Part shown: in pieces, positions 19,526 through 27,167 of the stretch | Layout: each line of letters opens with the position of its first letter | How positions within the stretch are numbered: position 1 is the stretch's first letter | Notes under the pieces: generated by a model | Told to the model about the DNA's origin: nothing | What the model saw: only the letters and a program-made list of their open reading frames with translations | The model's database searches: none | Translations under genes and position numbers: made by a program | DNA from: Helicobacter sp. 11S02629-2 | GTDB lineage: Bacteria > Campylobacterota > Campylobacteria > Campylobacterales > Helicobacteraceae | Reading direction: 5' to 3' | Length of the DNA: 64,000 nt | NCBI RefSeq assembly: GCF_002272875.1 | Contig: NZ_MLAN01000004.1 | Span: forward strand, 89,387-153,386

Positions 19526-19888
19526 ATGAAGTTGCATAAAGTTGTTTTTGTATTTTTTATGTCTTGCGTGCTTGCTTTTAACCTAGTGTCTGGGCAAGAC
19601 TTCTTAACAGATAAAGAGTATGGAAGGCAGCTTTATCTAGACCCTCGTGGAGTGGCTTGCATCAAGTGCCATGGGGTTGATGGCAAAGGAAGCTTTATCG
19701 CTAAGTATAAAACTAGGTCTGGCAAGGTTAAAGAGATAATAGCCCCAGATATAACAAACCTTGACTATGAGCACTTTAAAGAAGGTATCATAAATGGCAA
19801 GGGTGTTATGCCAAGGTACTACTTAACTGATGAAGAGATTAATGCTATCTATACATATATAAACGAAGGACAAGAAGATGTCAGATGA
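19526..19888 (+). CDS. Small monoheme c-type cytochrome
   Basis: A 120-residue protein with an N-terminal export signal (MKLHKVVFVFFMSCVLAF...) and a single heme motif CIKCH at residues 45-49. A likely distal ligand Met is in GVMPRYYLTDEE, and the last helix AIYTYINEG is typical of class I cytochromes. It should act as a periplasmic electron carrier. Its stop overlaps the start of the following ybeD-like gene by 11 bases, so the two are co-translated. The electron partners are not evident from the context. Confidence 0.85.
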   Translation: MKLHKVVFVFFMSCVLAFNLVSGQDFLTDKEYGRQLYLDPRGVACIKCHGVDGKGSFIAKYKTRSGKVKEIIAPDITNLDYEHFKEGIINGKGVMPRYYLTDEEINAIYTYINEGQEDVR

Positions 19889-20126
19889 AAAAAAGATAGA
19901 GTATCCTTGTATTTGGGAATATAAAATATTTACTAGTGATAAAGACTATGTGCTAAAAGAGATAGCAGATCTAAATAACAATATTAAGATTCTAAGCTCA
20001 GATAGGCAGTCAAAAAATGGCAAATACACAGTCATAGACACCAGCTTGTATGTCGAAAATGAAGAAAAAAGAAATGAAGTTTTTACCAAACTAAGGAATC
20101 TAAAAGAAGTCCACTTAGTCATATAA
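19878..20126 (+). CDS. DUF493/YbeD family protein (HP0495-like)
   Basis: An 82-residue cytosolic protein of the DUF493 family, with an ACT-like ferredoxin fold (structures exist for E. coli YbeD and H. pylori HP0495). Visible family features are the start YPCIWEYKIF, the core NGKYTVIDTSLYVENEE and the ending LKEVHLVI. The biochemical role is unknown. It is overlapped by the cytochrome gene upstream and followed 30 bases later by a membrane protein gene. Confidence 0.8.
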   Translation: MSDEKKIEYPCIWEYKIFTSDKDYVLKEIADLNNNIKILSSDRQSKNGKYTVIDTSLYVENEEKRNEVFTKLRNLKEVHLVI

Positions 20127-20156
20127 TAAAAGTCAAATCAAGTTTTAAGGAAAGCG

Positions 20157-20699
20157 ATGCGTTTAGTAGAAAAGATTTCAGGTAGCATCTACCTCATAGT
20201 TTTAGGACTTTGTATAGGGGGGATAGTCTTAAGTGCTATAAGTGCGGCTACTATCTTTGATAGTAATGCGATTTTAAGGATTAATGACTTATCAAATAGC
20301 ATACTTACTCGCTTTGATGAAGGCATCATCATGACTAAGATTTTTGAAAGATTTGGCTATATATTAAATATATCAGCCATCATTATCTTAGTTTATGAAA
20401 GCCTTTCTTTTAAACTCCAAAAAAGTGGCTTTTTGCTATGGCTTTTAGGGATCTTAAATGCCATTTTAATATTTCTTTTTACCTTCTACTACACTAATAA
20501 AATAGTCACTATGCAAAATGAAGGTGCAAGTGTCACAGCAGGGGTAGACTTTAATCTAGTCCATAAGCAAAGTGAGGTAGTTTTTAAAGTCTTACTAGTC
20601 ACTTTGATAATAGCTTTTATAGCAAGAGTGTTTATCCTAGCTTCTAATAAGACTTTAGAATCTAAGCCAAAAACAAGGGCCAGAAAAAAGACTGAGTAA
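20157..20699 (+). CDS. Four-helix membrane protein (DUF4149-like)
   Basis: A 180-residue inner-membrane protein with four hydrophobic segments: residues about 10-32, 68-84, 92-112 and 143-163. The tail is basic (SKPKTRARKKTE). The pattern, with a conserved Phe-Asp early on (TIFDSNA) and helices in pairs, resembles the DUF4149 family. Function is unknown. It is the last gene of the cytochrome-ybeD-like unit. Confidence 0.6.
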   Translation: MRLVEKISGSIYLIVLGLCIGGIVLSAISAATIFDSNAILRINDLSNSILTRFDEGIIMTKIFERFGYILNISAIIILVYESLSFKLQKSGFLLWLLGILNAILIFLFTFYYTNKIVTMQNEGASVTAGVDFNLVHKQSEVVFKVLLVTLIIAFIARVFILASNKTLESKPKTRARKKTE

Positions 20700-20864
20700 A
20701 AGCTAAGTGCAAGGCAAGGTAAAATTAACAAGGCATGAACTAGGCTAAAAAGCAAAACTAGATTCTATAAAAATGGATTCTATAAAAGATAAATTTAACA
20801 AAAAGAAAGGCTAGTAAAGTGGGCATAAGGAGACTTGGTTAAGTAGCCTATGGCTTTATTTGTC

Positions 20865-20870
20865 TATAAT
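20865..20870 (+). promoter_or_regulatory. Likely -10 element for cfa
   Basis: TATAAT in TGTCTATAATG lies 61 bases before the cfa ATG, preceded by T-rich sequence. A strong ribosome site (AAGGAGG at about 20920) precedes the start codon. Confidence 0.5.
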
Positions 20871-20930
20871 GTTTGTTTTTGAATCTTTTTAGAACTTATA
20901 AAATATTCATAACTTTAAGGAGGTTAGTAG

Positions 20931-22130
20931 ATGCTAGCACAAGTCGTATTAAAAAAAGTTGCTTCTAAGTTACATGAGGTAGACCCAAGCATAAGTTTTG
21001 AATTAGTGCTTTGGGATAAGGGCGTTATAAAAAAAGGAGATGGTGAGCCAAAGTTTAAGATAGTTTTTACAAAAACTCCTACATCTAAGGTACTAACTGG
21101 CGGGACTATGGATGCTTCACTTATCTTTGGTGAGCTTTATATGGATGGCTTTATAGAGATAGAAGGAGACTTTGATAGTGCTATCTTGCTACTTCATAAA
21201 AACTCTATCAAAAAGTACACAAACAAAGTTAAAGACATAAAACCTCCAAAAACTACTGATGTAGAAAAGAAAAATATCAAAAGTCACTACGATATAGGTA
21301 ATGACTTCTATAAACTATGGCTTGATAGCACTATGAGCTATTCATGTGCCTACTTTAAAACTAAAGAAGATTCTTTAGAGCAAGCCCAACTTCAAAAGAT
21401 ACATCACACCCTAGCAAAGCTAAACCTTCAAAAAGGTGAAACCTTGCTTGACATAGGCTGTGGCTGGGGCTATCTAGCTATAAGTGCTGCTAAAAAATAT
21501 GGTGTAAGAGTTTTTGGAAACACTATAAGTGAAGAGCAGTTTAAGTTTGCAACTAATAGAGTAAAAGAAGAAGGCTTAGAAGACTTAGTAACTATCAAAC
21601 TTTTAAACTACCAAGATCTAAGCTTGGAAGCTTTAGGGCTAGATAAACCGCTTGATAAAATAGTAAGTGTGGGTATGTTTGAACACGTCGGCAAGGCAAA
21701 TATCAGCTTTTATCTTTCAAAAGTTAAATCCATATTAAAAGAAGGCGGTAACTTCTTACTTCACTCTATACTTTGTGAGTTTGAGGGTAATACTAACGCC
21801 TTTATAGATAAGTACATCTTCCCGGGTGGTTATATACCAACTTTAAGAGAAGTTATATATGCAAGCACAGACTTAGAGTTTGAACTAGGTATGGCAGAAA
21901 GCCTTAGGATCCACTACGCCATGACACTTGATAAGTGGAGTGAGAACTTTGAAGCTAAGATTGATGAAGTTAGAAAGATGTATGATGAGAGATTTATAAG
22001 AATGTGGAGGCTTTATCTAGATTCTTGTGCGTCTGCTTTTAGAGTAAACTCAGTTAATATCTATCAGCTTTTCTTTACCAAACACTTTAACAACAACGCC
22101 CCTTTAACTAGAGAATACATCTATAAATAA
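20931..22130 (+). CDS. cfa: Cyclopropane-fatty-acyl-phospholipid synthase
   Basis: Cfa adds a methylene group from S-adenosylmethionine to unsaturated acyl chains of membrane phospholipids. The 399-residue protein has an N-terminal lipid-binding part (about 1-100) and a methyltransferase domain. The domain shows SHYDIGNDFYKLWLDSTMSYS, the SAM loop LLDIGCGWGYLAI, and MFEHVGKANISFYL with the acidic active-site Glu. The C-terminal segment SFRVNSVNIYQLFFTK (written ASAFRVNSVNIYQLFF) is also typical. Length is normal. It is transcribed alone. Confidence 0.96.
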   Translation: MLAQVVLKKVASKLHEVDPSISFELVLWDKGVIKKGDGEPKFKIVFTKTPTSKVLTGGTMDASLIFGELYMDGFIEIEGDFDSAILLLHKNSIKKYTNKVKDIKPPKTTDVEKKNIKSHYDIGNDFYKLWLDSTMSYSCAYFKTKEDSLEQAQLQKIHHTLAKLNLQKGETLLDIGCGWGYLAISAAKKYGVRVFGNTISEEQFKFATNRVKEEGLEDLVTIKLLNYQDLSLEALGLDKPLDKIVSVGMFEHVGKANISFYLSKVKSILKEGGNFLLHSILCEFEGNTNAFIDKYIFPGGYIPTLREVIYASTDLEFELGMAESLRIHYAMTLDKWSENFEAKIDEVRKMYDERFIRMWRLYLDSCASAFRVNSVNIYQLFFTKHFNNNAPLTREYIYK

Positions 22131-22156
22131 GACTAAATCTTAAAGCACATCTTAGT

Positions 22157-22183
22157 TTTATGGAATCTTAAAGATTCCATAAA
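22157..22183 (+). terminator. AGATTC-core hairpin after cfa
   Basis: TTTATGGAATCTT and its complement AAGATTCCATAAA meet around a single A. It stands 27 bases after the cfa stop and probably ends the cfa message, though only a weak T-run follows. Confidence 0.5.
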
Positions 22184-22382
22184 GCATCATTTAAAAAATC
22201 TTTTTTAAACCATGTAGCACAAACTTAAGTCCATACACATAACGCTTAGTCATGCCGCTTGCTTTTTGTCTTAAAATATCAATAAAGCTTTAAAACCTAC
22301 TTACTAAACACTTTCTTTTTATATATGTAGTAATATTTGAGACACATTAAAGCACATAAACTCTCTTTACAAAGGTAGCTAA

Positions 22383-23369
22383 ATGGAAGCAGTCGCAGGC
22401 ATCGCACTTTTATACGTTATATTGTTCCTTTTATATTGGGGTGGTACTGCTTATATCAGAGTAGATAGAGAAAGGACTATGCCAAGAAAGAAAGGGTTTA
22501 GATTCTTTTTCTTCCTTTTTATAGTTGGGATAGTCATCTTTGCTGTATGGTTTCTTTATGAGACCCCAAGCAAGATGACAGCCATAAGCTTTTTAGCCCT
22601 TGCTTACTTTGTAGTATTTGCCATATTTTGGATAGCTTCAAGCTTGCAAAGGAGGATAAAAAAGTGCCCTTATAAAAGAAGTAGCTGGTTTAATGCTTTT
22701 ATGATTTTATTTGTAATATCTATAGCACTTATGATAGCAGGGCTTGTAAAAAGCTTGCCTGATAACTACGCTACAAGCATGCCGACTATATCAGAGAAAG
22801 ATAGCACAAATCCCTATGCTAGCAAGTATGATGATGCAACCCTTTTAAAAACTATAAGAAAAGATGCTAGAAATACCTTTTATAACAAGCCCTACAATAA
22901 AGACAATAAGTTCGATGATGGTCTAAATAAGTCTTTAGCAAGAATCTTAAAGCAAAACAATATACCTGATTCTTTATCGCAAAACTTTACAAACTGTGTG
23001 AACTATGAGATCTGGACTAAACCAGAAGATGCCACGTTTGACCTACCTCTTAAGACTTGTGTTAGCGACTATAGCAGTGGTCTTATGCAAAAGACAAAGT
23101 ATGTAAATCCAACCTATGCTATGGCTAATTTTAAAAAAGATGATGAAAGCAATGCTGCTCTTATAAACTATGTCAAAACTCATATGAATGCCAAAACTAG
23201 CTTTGAGCATGTAAAAACTAGCTACCAAATAGAAGACACCAACACCAAAAAAGGTGTGTTTATAAACATGACTTATAGGCAAAGAAATGTGTTAAATGAA
23301 ACTGTAATTAGCCATATCTACGCAAAGATAGATGATAAAGGTAAGATAGTAGTACTAGATAAAAACTAA
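22383..23369 (+). CDS. Membrane protein with periplasmic domain, unknown function
   Basis: A 328-residue protein. The first 125 residues hold four hydrophobic segments (about 4-22, 38-60, 68-88 and 104-123). The rest is a soluble, charged domain with a Cys pair (NCVNYEIW and KTCVSDY) that suggests a periplasmic location. The N-terminal membrane part resembles the 133-residue protein at 37202-37603 in length, spacing of helices and phrases (LLYVILFLLYWG against LLYIIIFLLYWG). The two form a paralogous pair. No recognised family. A ribosome site (AAAGGTAG) precedes the ATG. Confidence 0.7.
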   Translation: MEAVAGIALLYVILFLLYWGGTAYIRVDRERTMPRKKGFRFFFFLFIVGIVIFAVWFLYETPSKMTAISFLALAYFVVFAIFWIASSLQRRIKKCPYKRSSWFNAFMILFVISIALMIAGLVKSLPDNYATSMPTISEKDSTNPYASKYDDATLLKTIRKDARNTFYNKPYNKDNKFDDGLNKSLARILKQNNIPDSLSQNFTNCVNYEIWTKPEDATFDLPLKTCVSDYSSGLMQKTKYVNPTYAMANFKKDDESNAALINYVKTHMNAKTSFEHVKTSYQIEDTNTKKGVFINMTYRQRNVLNETVISHIYAKIDDKGKIVVLDKN

Positions 23370-23400
23370 GTACATGCAATAAGACTTTGAGTTAAAAAAG

Positions 23401-23426
23401 TAGATTCTATAAATTTATAGAATCTA
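23401..23426. repeat. Perfect 26-base palindrome of the AGATTC-core family
   Basis: TAGATTCTATAAA is followed directly by its exact complement. It lies 32 bases after the stop of the preceding gene and could end its transcription. A 26-base perfect palindrome with no loop may also be a protein-binding site. Confidence 0.65.
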
Positions 23427-23607
23427 TTTGTATTTATGTCTTAACGCTAAGGCATATAGTATTAATGAAGCAGTCTCTATCTTGTCTTGACACTAAAAGG
23501 CGACATAGTCACTAACGTAATAGTTGTGCGTTTGCGTCATCATGGGAGTGCAGTGGGCACGATTAAACAAGCATCAAAAGAATCCATAAAAAGTAAAAAT
23601 ATTGATT

Positions 23608-23616
23608 TGTTATAAT
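23608..23616 (+). promoter_or_regulatory. Extended -10 promoter of the small peptide locus
   Basis: TGTTATAAT is a textbook extended -10 element. It would start an RNA near 23622 with a leader of about 70 bases. Confidence 0.6.
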
Positions 23617-23631
23617 TGAAGTAGAGGTTGC

Positions 23632-23655
23632 CCTAAGAGGGTGGTGCCTCTTAGG
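23632..23655 (+). promoter_or_regulatory. 5' hairpin in the leader of the small peptide mRNA
   Basis: CCTAAGAGG pairs perfectly with CCTCTTAGG over a 6-base loop. It sits near the expected 5' end of the transcript, where it would protect the message or control ribosome access. The strong ribosome site GGAAGGAGGTGATG (23677-23690) follows. On the opposite strand the same hairpin could end an antisense RNA. Confidence 0.6.
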
Positions 23656-23693
23656 TGTATATCTCGTTCCAAAAAGGAAGGAGGTGATGCCTA

Positions 23694-23765
23694 ATGAAAA
23701 AGATTGGGAAAATCTTAGTTTTCATTATACTAGTTATTTTATTAACCTGTACTAAATTAAACTAA
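23694..23765 (+). CDS. Candidate type I toxin: 23-residue hydrophobic peptide
   Basis: The frame starts at ATG 23694, four bases after an exceptionally strong ribosome site (AAGGAGGTGA), and ends at TAA 23763-23765. The peptide begins MKKIGKILVFIILVILLTC and ends TKLN: three basic residues followed by a membrane-spanning stretch. This is the build of small pore-forming type I toxins such as the Helicobacter AapA group. The promoter, leader hairpin, downstream hairpin and an antisense promoter inside the frame (23724-23729) complete the type I arrangement. The LLTC end is also a weak lipobox, so a lysis-type or entericidin-like lipopeptide is the alternative. Its function is inferred from layout only. 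Confidence 0.55.
   Translation: MKKIGKILVFIILVILLTCTKLN
23724..23729 (-). promoter_or_regulatory. Antisense -10 element inside the small peptide gene
   Basis: On the minus strand this reads TATAAT within AGTATAATGAAAAC. An RNA started here, near 23717, would run back across the ribosome site and leader of the peptide mRNA, as expected of an antitoxin RNA. It could end at the 23632-23655 hairpin. Confidence 0.45.
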
Positions 23766-23774
23766 GAATAAAAG

Positions 23775-23829
23775 CTAAAAACTAGAAAGGCGCTTCTCAA
23801 AAAAGCCTTTTAGCAAGCCTAGTTTTTAG
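23775..23829 (+). terminator. Two-part stem after the small peptide gene
   Basis: CTAAAAACTAG (23775-23785) pairs with CTAGTTTTTAG (23819-23829). Inside it AAAGGC pairs with GCCTTT. TTAATCTTTTT follows. It begins 10 bases after the peptide stop codon and would give a short, compact, stable message. Confidence 0.6.
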
Positions 23830-24180
23830 TTAATCTTTTTCAAAGAAACTTGCGCTATCGCTTGTTTTTTCACCCTCTTGAAGTTGCTTGCTTACTCTTA
23901 CTTAATATAGCTTAGTCACTAAACGCACTTTTTTAAAAGCTAAGTCTTTACTAATTTCCATCCAACTCCACAAACCACCAACCTAAACTTACTAATACTA
24001 AAAGCTAAGCTTCTCTCACTATGTAAAAGTTAAGCCTTCTCTTTCTTTCTTCTATTTTAGTAAAAGATCATTTTAATATTTAAAGTGAAAAAGAGCTAAA
24101 AATAGCTAAAAGTAAAATCTTATTTCATTTTTAGTATTAACTAATAAATATTTTTTATAAAAGTTTTCACTTTAAGCTTC
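23830..24180. other. AT-rich non-coding stretch before the outer membrane protein gene
   Basis: No gene is visible on either strand. The stretch is pyrimidine-rich, with a loosely repeated phrase (AAAAGCTAAG near 23936 and 23999). It probably contains upstream promoter elements of the gene at 24269. Confidence 0.4.
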
Positions 24181-24189
24181 CTTTAATAC

Positions 24190-24203
24190 AAAAAAAAAAA
24201 AAA
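24190..24203 (+). promoter_or_regulatory. Poly-A tract (14 A), likely phase-variable promoter spacer
   Basis: An unbroken run of 14 A ends 65 bases before the ATG of the outer membrane protein gene. A possible -10 (TAGAAT, 24208-24213) lies directly downstream and a T-rich possible -35 (TTTAAT) directly upstream, so the tract would set their spacing. Homopolymer tracts in promoters of Helicobacter outer membrane protein genes are known to vary in length and change expression. Confidence 0.6.
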
Positions 24204-24206
24204 CAA

Positions 24207-24250
24207 TTAGAATTTTCTAACTCACTAAGTTAGTGGTAATTAAATTCTAA
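24207..24250 (+). repeat. Inverted repeat in the leader of the outer membrane protein gene
   Basis: TTAGAATTT (24207-24215) is complementary to AAATTCTAA (24242-24250). An inner stem CACTAA/TTAGTG can form between them. It lies between the A tract and the ribosome site (AAAGGATAAAAG), so it may shape the 5' untranslated region. Confidence 0.45.
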
Positions 24251-24268
24251 AAGTAAAAAGGATAAAAG

Positions 24269-25786
24269 ATGAAAAAGGTTACTAAGATAATACTAGCTAC
24301 TAGCTTGATAGCTAGCTTAAGTAGTGTGGCTATGGCTGCTACCCATCATAAAAGAGGTAGTCACTCTAGAGAAAGTATAAGCTCTAGTAGTAATAATGAC
24401 ATAAGAGGAGTTAAGTTCTTACTGGGGGCTGGAGTTGGCACAGGACTAGATATAAATACTAATAAGGGCTTTAATGTAAATCTAGCGCCCAATGCAGGAC
24501 TAGATGCTAAGTTAAAACTAGGTACTGGAATCTTTACTACTACTAGATCTAGCACGCTAGGTTTACAAGCGACTATAGGAGTAGGAGCTAACTCTATAGG
24601 TAGTACTTCTAGTTTTAATCCTCAGTACTCAGTTAACTTAGACTTTATACAAGCCTTTAAACTTGGAAGCACAGGCTATATAAAACTAGGTTATATAATA
24701 GGCGCTGGTGTTGCTATAAGGACTAATGATGGTGGTAGTAATGGAAGAGGAAACTTTAGTGGTGATAGTGTAGTTGGGGCTGCTGTGGCTAGGATAAATG
24801 GGATTGACAATCCAGCTGCTAATGGTAATACATTACCAGATCATATAAATAGTGGCACTGAATCAAATAATTATAATGATGCAATAGCTAAGGCTAAGCA
24901 GGCATATAGCTCTGCAAAAAGTGGCAACTTTCAAGATGCAAATATTTACATAGCTGCTGCACAAGCTAGTGCAGGCAAGGTTTCAGGATTTTCAGTTTTG
25001 GGTCCGGCTGCTCTAGTGGTACCAAGCAGTTATGCTGGAGGACAACAGCTACAGGCTGCTGCAGACCTAAAAGACACTATAAACAATCTAGCCGTTCTTA
25101 TCAAACAAATGCAAGATACTAGGATATCGGGGTTAAATTCTCAATTAAGCTCTGCAAATTCTAGATTAAATGATCTCCAAAACCAACTAAACCAAGCAAA
25201 TAGCGATAAGACTACACAACAAAATAGAGCAGATACTTTACAGTCCCAGCTAGATACAGCTAACAATAAAACCATACCGGATTTAAAAAGTCAAATAAGT
25301 ACTTTAACAACTGAAAAGTCTAAGATACAAGAAGATTTAAATACAGCAAATACAACTGTTGCAGCCTTAAAAGCAACTTCAGGTCAGCTAACTCCAGAAC
25401 AAACAAAAGCTTTAAATGCTGCTAAACAGCAAGTTACAGATCTAACAGCTGAGTTAGGCACAGCTAATACAAATCTAACTAAGGCTCAAGGTGATTTAGA
25501 AAGTACTAAAACTCAACTAAGTGCAGTAACAGCTCAACTAGATGAACTTAAAAGACAAAATCGAATAGCAGCTGCTAATGAAGAAAGTGAAGCAGAGCGT
25601 AGACGTAGGGCAAGTGCTAATAACACCCCTTCACTAATGCCTACTCTTAAAGCTGGGCTTATAGCCTTTATAGGTAAGCATCAAGCAGTATCACTAGAGT
25701 ATCAGTACTACTTTAGAAATACCATGCCTAATACAGCTAGTAGTGATATCTCATTTAACTATACCTACTACTTTGGAAGTAACTAG
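24269..25786 (+). CDS. Outer membrane protein with a large coiled-coil insert
   Basis: A 505-residue protein with a cleavable signal peptide (ends SSVAMA at residues 18-23). A Gly- and Ser-rich first part has alternating beta-strand-like segments (GVKFLLGAGVGTGLDINTN, SSTLGLQATIGVGANS, GSTGYIKLGYIIGAGVAI). A helical segment runs about residues 205-285 and a long coiled coil about residues 285-445 (heptads of Leu/Ala with many Gln, Asn and Thr). The end returns to strands (LMPTLKAGLIAFIG, VSLEYQYYFRN, ISFNYTYYFGS), as in Helicobacter outer membrane proteins. I read it as one barrel split by an exposed coiled-coil stalk, perhaps an adhesin. The gene is single and lies behind the A tract. Confidence 0.75.
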   Translation: MKKVTKIILATSLIASLSSVAMAATHHKRGSHSRESISSSSNNDIRGVKFLLGAGVGTGLDINTNKGFNVNLAPNAGLDAKLKLGTGIFTTTRSSTLGLQATIGVGANSIGSTSSFNPQYSVNLDFIQAFKLGSTGYIKLGYIIGAGVAIRTNDGGSNGRGNFSGDSVVGAAVARINGIDNPAANGNTLPDHINSGTESNNYNDAIAKAKQAYSSAKSGNFQDANIYIAAAQASAGKVSGFSVLGPAALVVPSSYAGGQQLQAAADLKDTINNLAVLIKQMQDTRISGLNSQLSSANSRLNDLQNQLNQANSDKTTQQNRADTLQSQLDTANNKTIPDLKSQISTLTTEKSKIQEDLNTANTTVAALKATSGQLTPEQTKALNAAKQQVTDLTAELGTANTNLTKAQGDLESTKTQLSAVTAQLDELKRQNRIAAANEESEAERRRRASANNTPSLMPTLKAGLIAFIGKHQAVSLEYQYYFRNTMPNTASSDISFNYTYYFGSN

Positions 25787-25917
25787 GAGATTAGATAACA
25801 ACCATTAGACTAAAGCTTGGGGGTTGTTGATATGAGTTAGTAAGAGTTATATGTGTTTGAAATATTTGTCATTGCTAGAAGGTCTTTAGATCTACTTGGC
25901 AATTAAATATTTAAGAT

Positions 25918-25946
25918 TTAAGATTCTATTTATTTAAGAATCTTAA
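25918..25946. repeat. AGATTC-core hairpin after the outer membrane protein gene
   Basis: TTAAGATTC and GAATCTTAA are exact complements around an 11-base AT loop. It is a weaker, looser member of the dispersed hairpin family. Confidence 0.5.
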
Positions 25947-26057
25947 CTCTTTGGGTTTGGGTGGGTGGGATGCATTACTTAAAAAGTAGTCTAAGAGTTT
26001 ATGAAGATCTTTTTGTATGTTTGATCTTTATAACTAACTTTAAACTACTTAAAGACT

Positions 26058-26112
26058 TAAGTTTTTAGGAGTGATTATATTTTGTATGTTTATAGTCACA
26101 ACAAAAACTTAA
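26058..26112 (+). repeat. Long imperfect inverted repeat upstream of the terminator
   Basis: TTAAGTTTTT (from about 26058) pairs with AAAAACTTAA (to 26112). The stem continues inward with GTGATTATA against TATAGTCAC after a short bulge. It could be the body of a small structured RNA whose 3' end is the terminator at 26138-26204. Confidence 0.45.
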
Positions 26113-26137
26113 ACCTTTGTCTTTTTAAGATCGCTTA

Positions 26138-26204
26138 GGGCTAGATAAACTTTATAAGCTTTTATTAGTGACAAAAGCTTATAGGTCTAATCTAGCCCTT
26201 TTTT
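26138..26204 (+). terminator. Strong two-segment rho-independent terminator
   Basis: GGGCTAGAT (26138-26146) pairs with ATCTAGCCC (26190-26198). Inside, TATAAGCTTTT pairs with AAAAGCTTATA. Six T follow directly. It is the strongest terminator in the window. Confidence 0.8.
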
Positions 26205-26264
26205 ATTGTACTTCGCTGTAATTAGTGCTTAATTAGCTTACATAGTTTTAAAAAGCCTTAAGAT

Positions 26265-27167
26265 TTAAAACCTAAAACTCTGCATGCCAAACTCCCTGCC
26301 CATAGCGATTTGTGCTTGTATCTGGGCAACTTTGTCATCTTTTATAAGCGACTTAATCGCAGGCGTATTAACTAAGATCTCACAATCTAGCCTCATATCC
26401 CCCTCTATACAAAGCAGTTTTTGACATACTAAGGCACTAAGACTATCAGCTAGATTAACCCTCATATCACTTTCAAAGCTGCCTAAGATTCTAAGTATCG
26501 CACTTACTGCATCACTAGCATGGAAAGTACTTATCACAAGATGCCCGCTTAAAGATAGCATGATGGCTTCTTTTAGAATCTTAGGACTTAGTATCTCTCC
26601 TATAACTACTACATCTGGGTCTTGGCGTAAGCTTGCGTTTAGACCAGATTCAAAGCTAGATATATCTTGACCTACTTCTTTTTGACTTATGAGGGAGTTT
26701 TTATTAGCGTGCATGTACTCTACTGGATCTTCTATAGTGACTATGTGCTTGTTAAAGTTAGCGTTTATATAATCTATCATGGCACTAATAGTGCTACTTT
26801 TCCCACTGCCTGTAGCACCACAAACTAGCACTAAACCATGCAACTTATCACAGATGTCTGAAAGTACTAGCGGAAGGCCTAAGCTTTGAAAACTTGGGAC
26901 TTCTAAAGGCAAGATCCTTAAGGCTAAAGAAAGGCTGCCTTTAGACTTATAAAGGCTAGCTCTAAGATTTAACTCTTTTAGTCTTAAAGTCTTACTTCTT
27001 TCAAACTCTAGACTATACTTTTGCTTTAAGTCCACAAGCAAGGCACTTAGATCTACTTGGACATCTTGTCTTAAAAGCTCTTTTTTAACCCTAAAGTACA
27101 CGCCATCTTGTGTTATATGTAAGTCGCTTGCTCCTAGCTCTTTAGCCTTAAGTAATAAGTTTTCCAT
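26265..27167 (-). CDS. PilT/GspE-type secretion ATPase, short form
   Basis: A 300-residue hexameric-type ATPase of the type II secretion/type IV pilus family. Visible are Walker A GATGSGKSSTISAM (about residue 116), the Asp box DPVEYMH, Walker B NASLRQDPDVVVIGEI and the His box STFHASDAVSAI. The AIRNLIRE motif that marks true PilT retraction ATPases is not clear; the protein ends IAMGREFGMQSFRF. It is about 50 residues shorter than usual PilT, mainly in the N-terminal domain. It overlaps the end of a pilin-like gene by one base, which points to a pseudopilus or pilus function. H. pylori has no type IV pilus. Confidence 0.8.
   Translation of the reverse strand: MENLLLKAKELGASDLHITQDGVYFRVKKELLRQDVQVDLSALLVDLKQKYSLEFERSKTLRLKELNLRASLYKSKGSLSLALRILPLEVPSFQSLGLPLVLSDICDKLHGLVLVCGATGSGKSSTISAMIDYINANFNKHIVTIEDPVEYMHANKNSLISQKEVGQDISSFESGLNASLRQDPDVVVIGEILSPKILKEAIMLSLSGHLVISTFHASDAVSAILRILGSFESDMRVNLADSLSALVCQKLLCIEGDMRLDCEILVNTPAIKSLIKDDKVAQIQAQIAMGREFGMQSFRF

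Larger units (their letters stand above)
25787..26264. other. Structured non-coding gap between outer membrane protein gene and pilT-like gene
   Basis: No gene is evident in these 478 bases. The gap contains an AGATTC-core hairpin (25918-25946), a long imperfect inverted repeat (about 26058-26112) and a very strong terminator (26138-26204). The distance from the outer membrane protein stop to that terminator is 350 bases. A separate small RNA in this stretch is therefore possible. Confidence 0.5.

Noticed and set aside
23830..24180. Search for a riboswitch or 6S/SRP RNA in the large gaps
   Set aside because: None of the conserved cores of 6S, tmRNA, SRP or common riboswitches could be seen in this or the other gaps.
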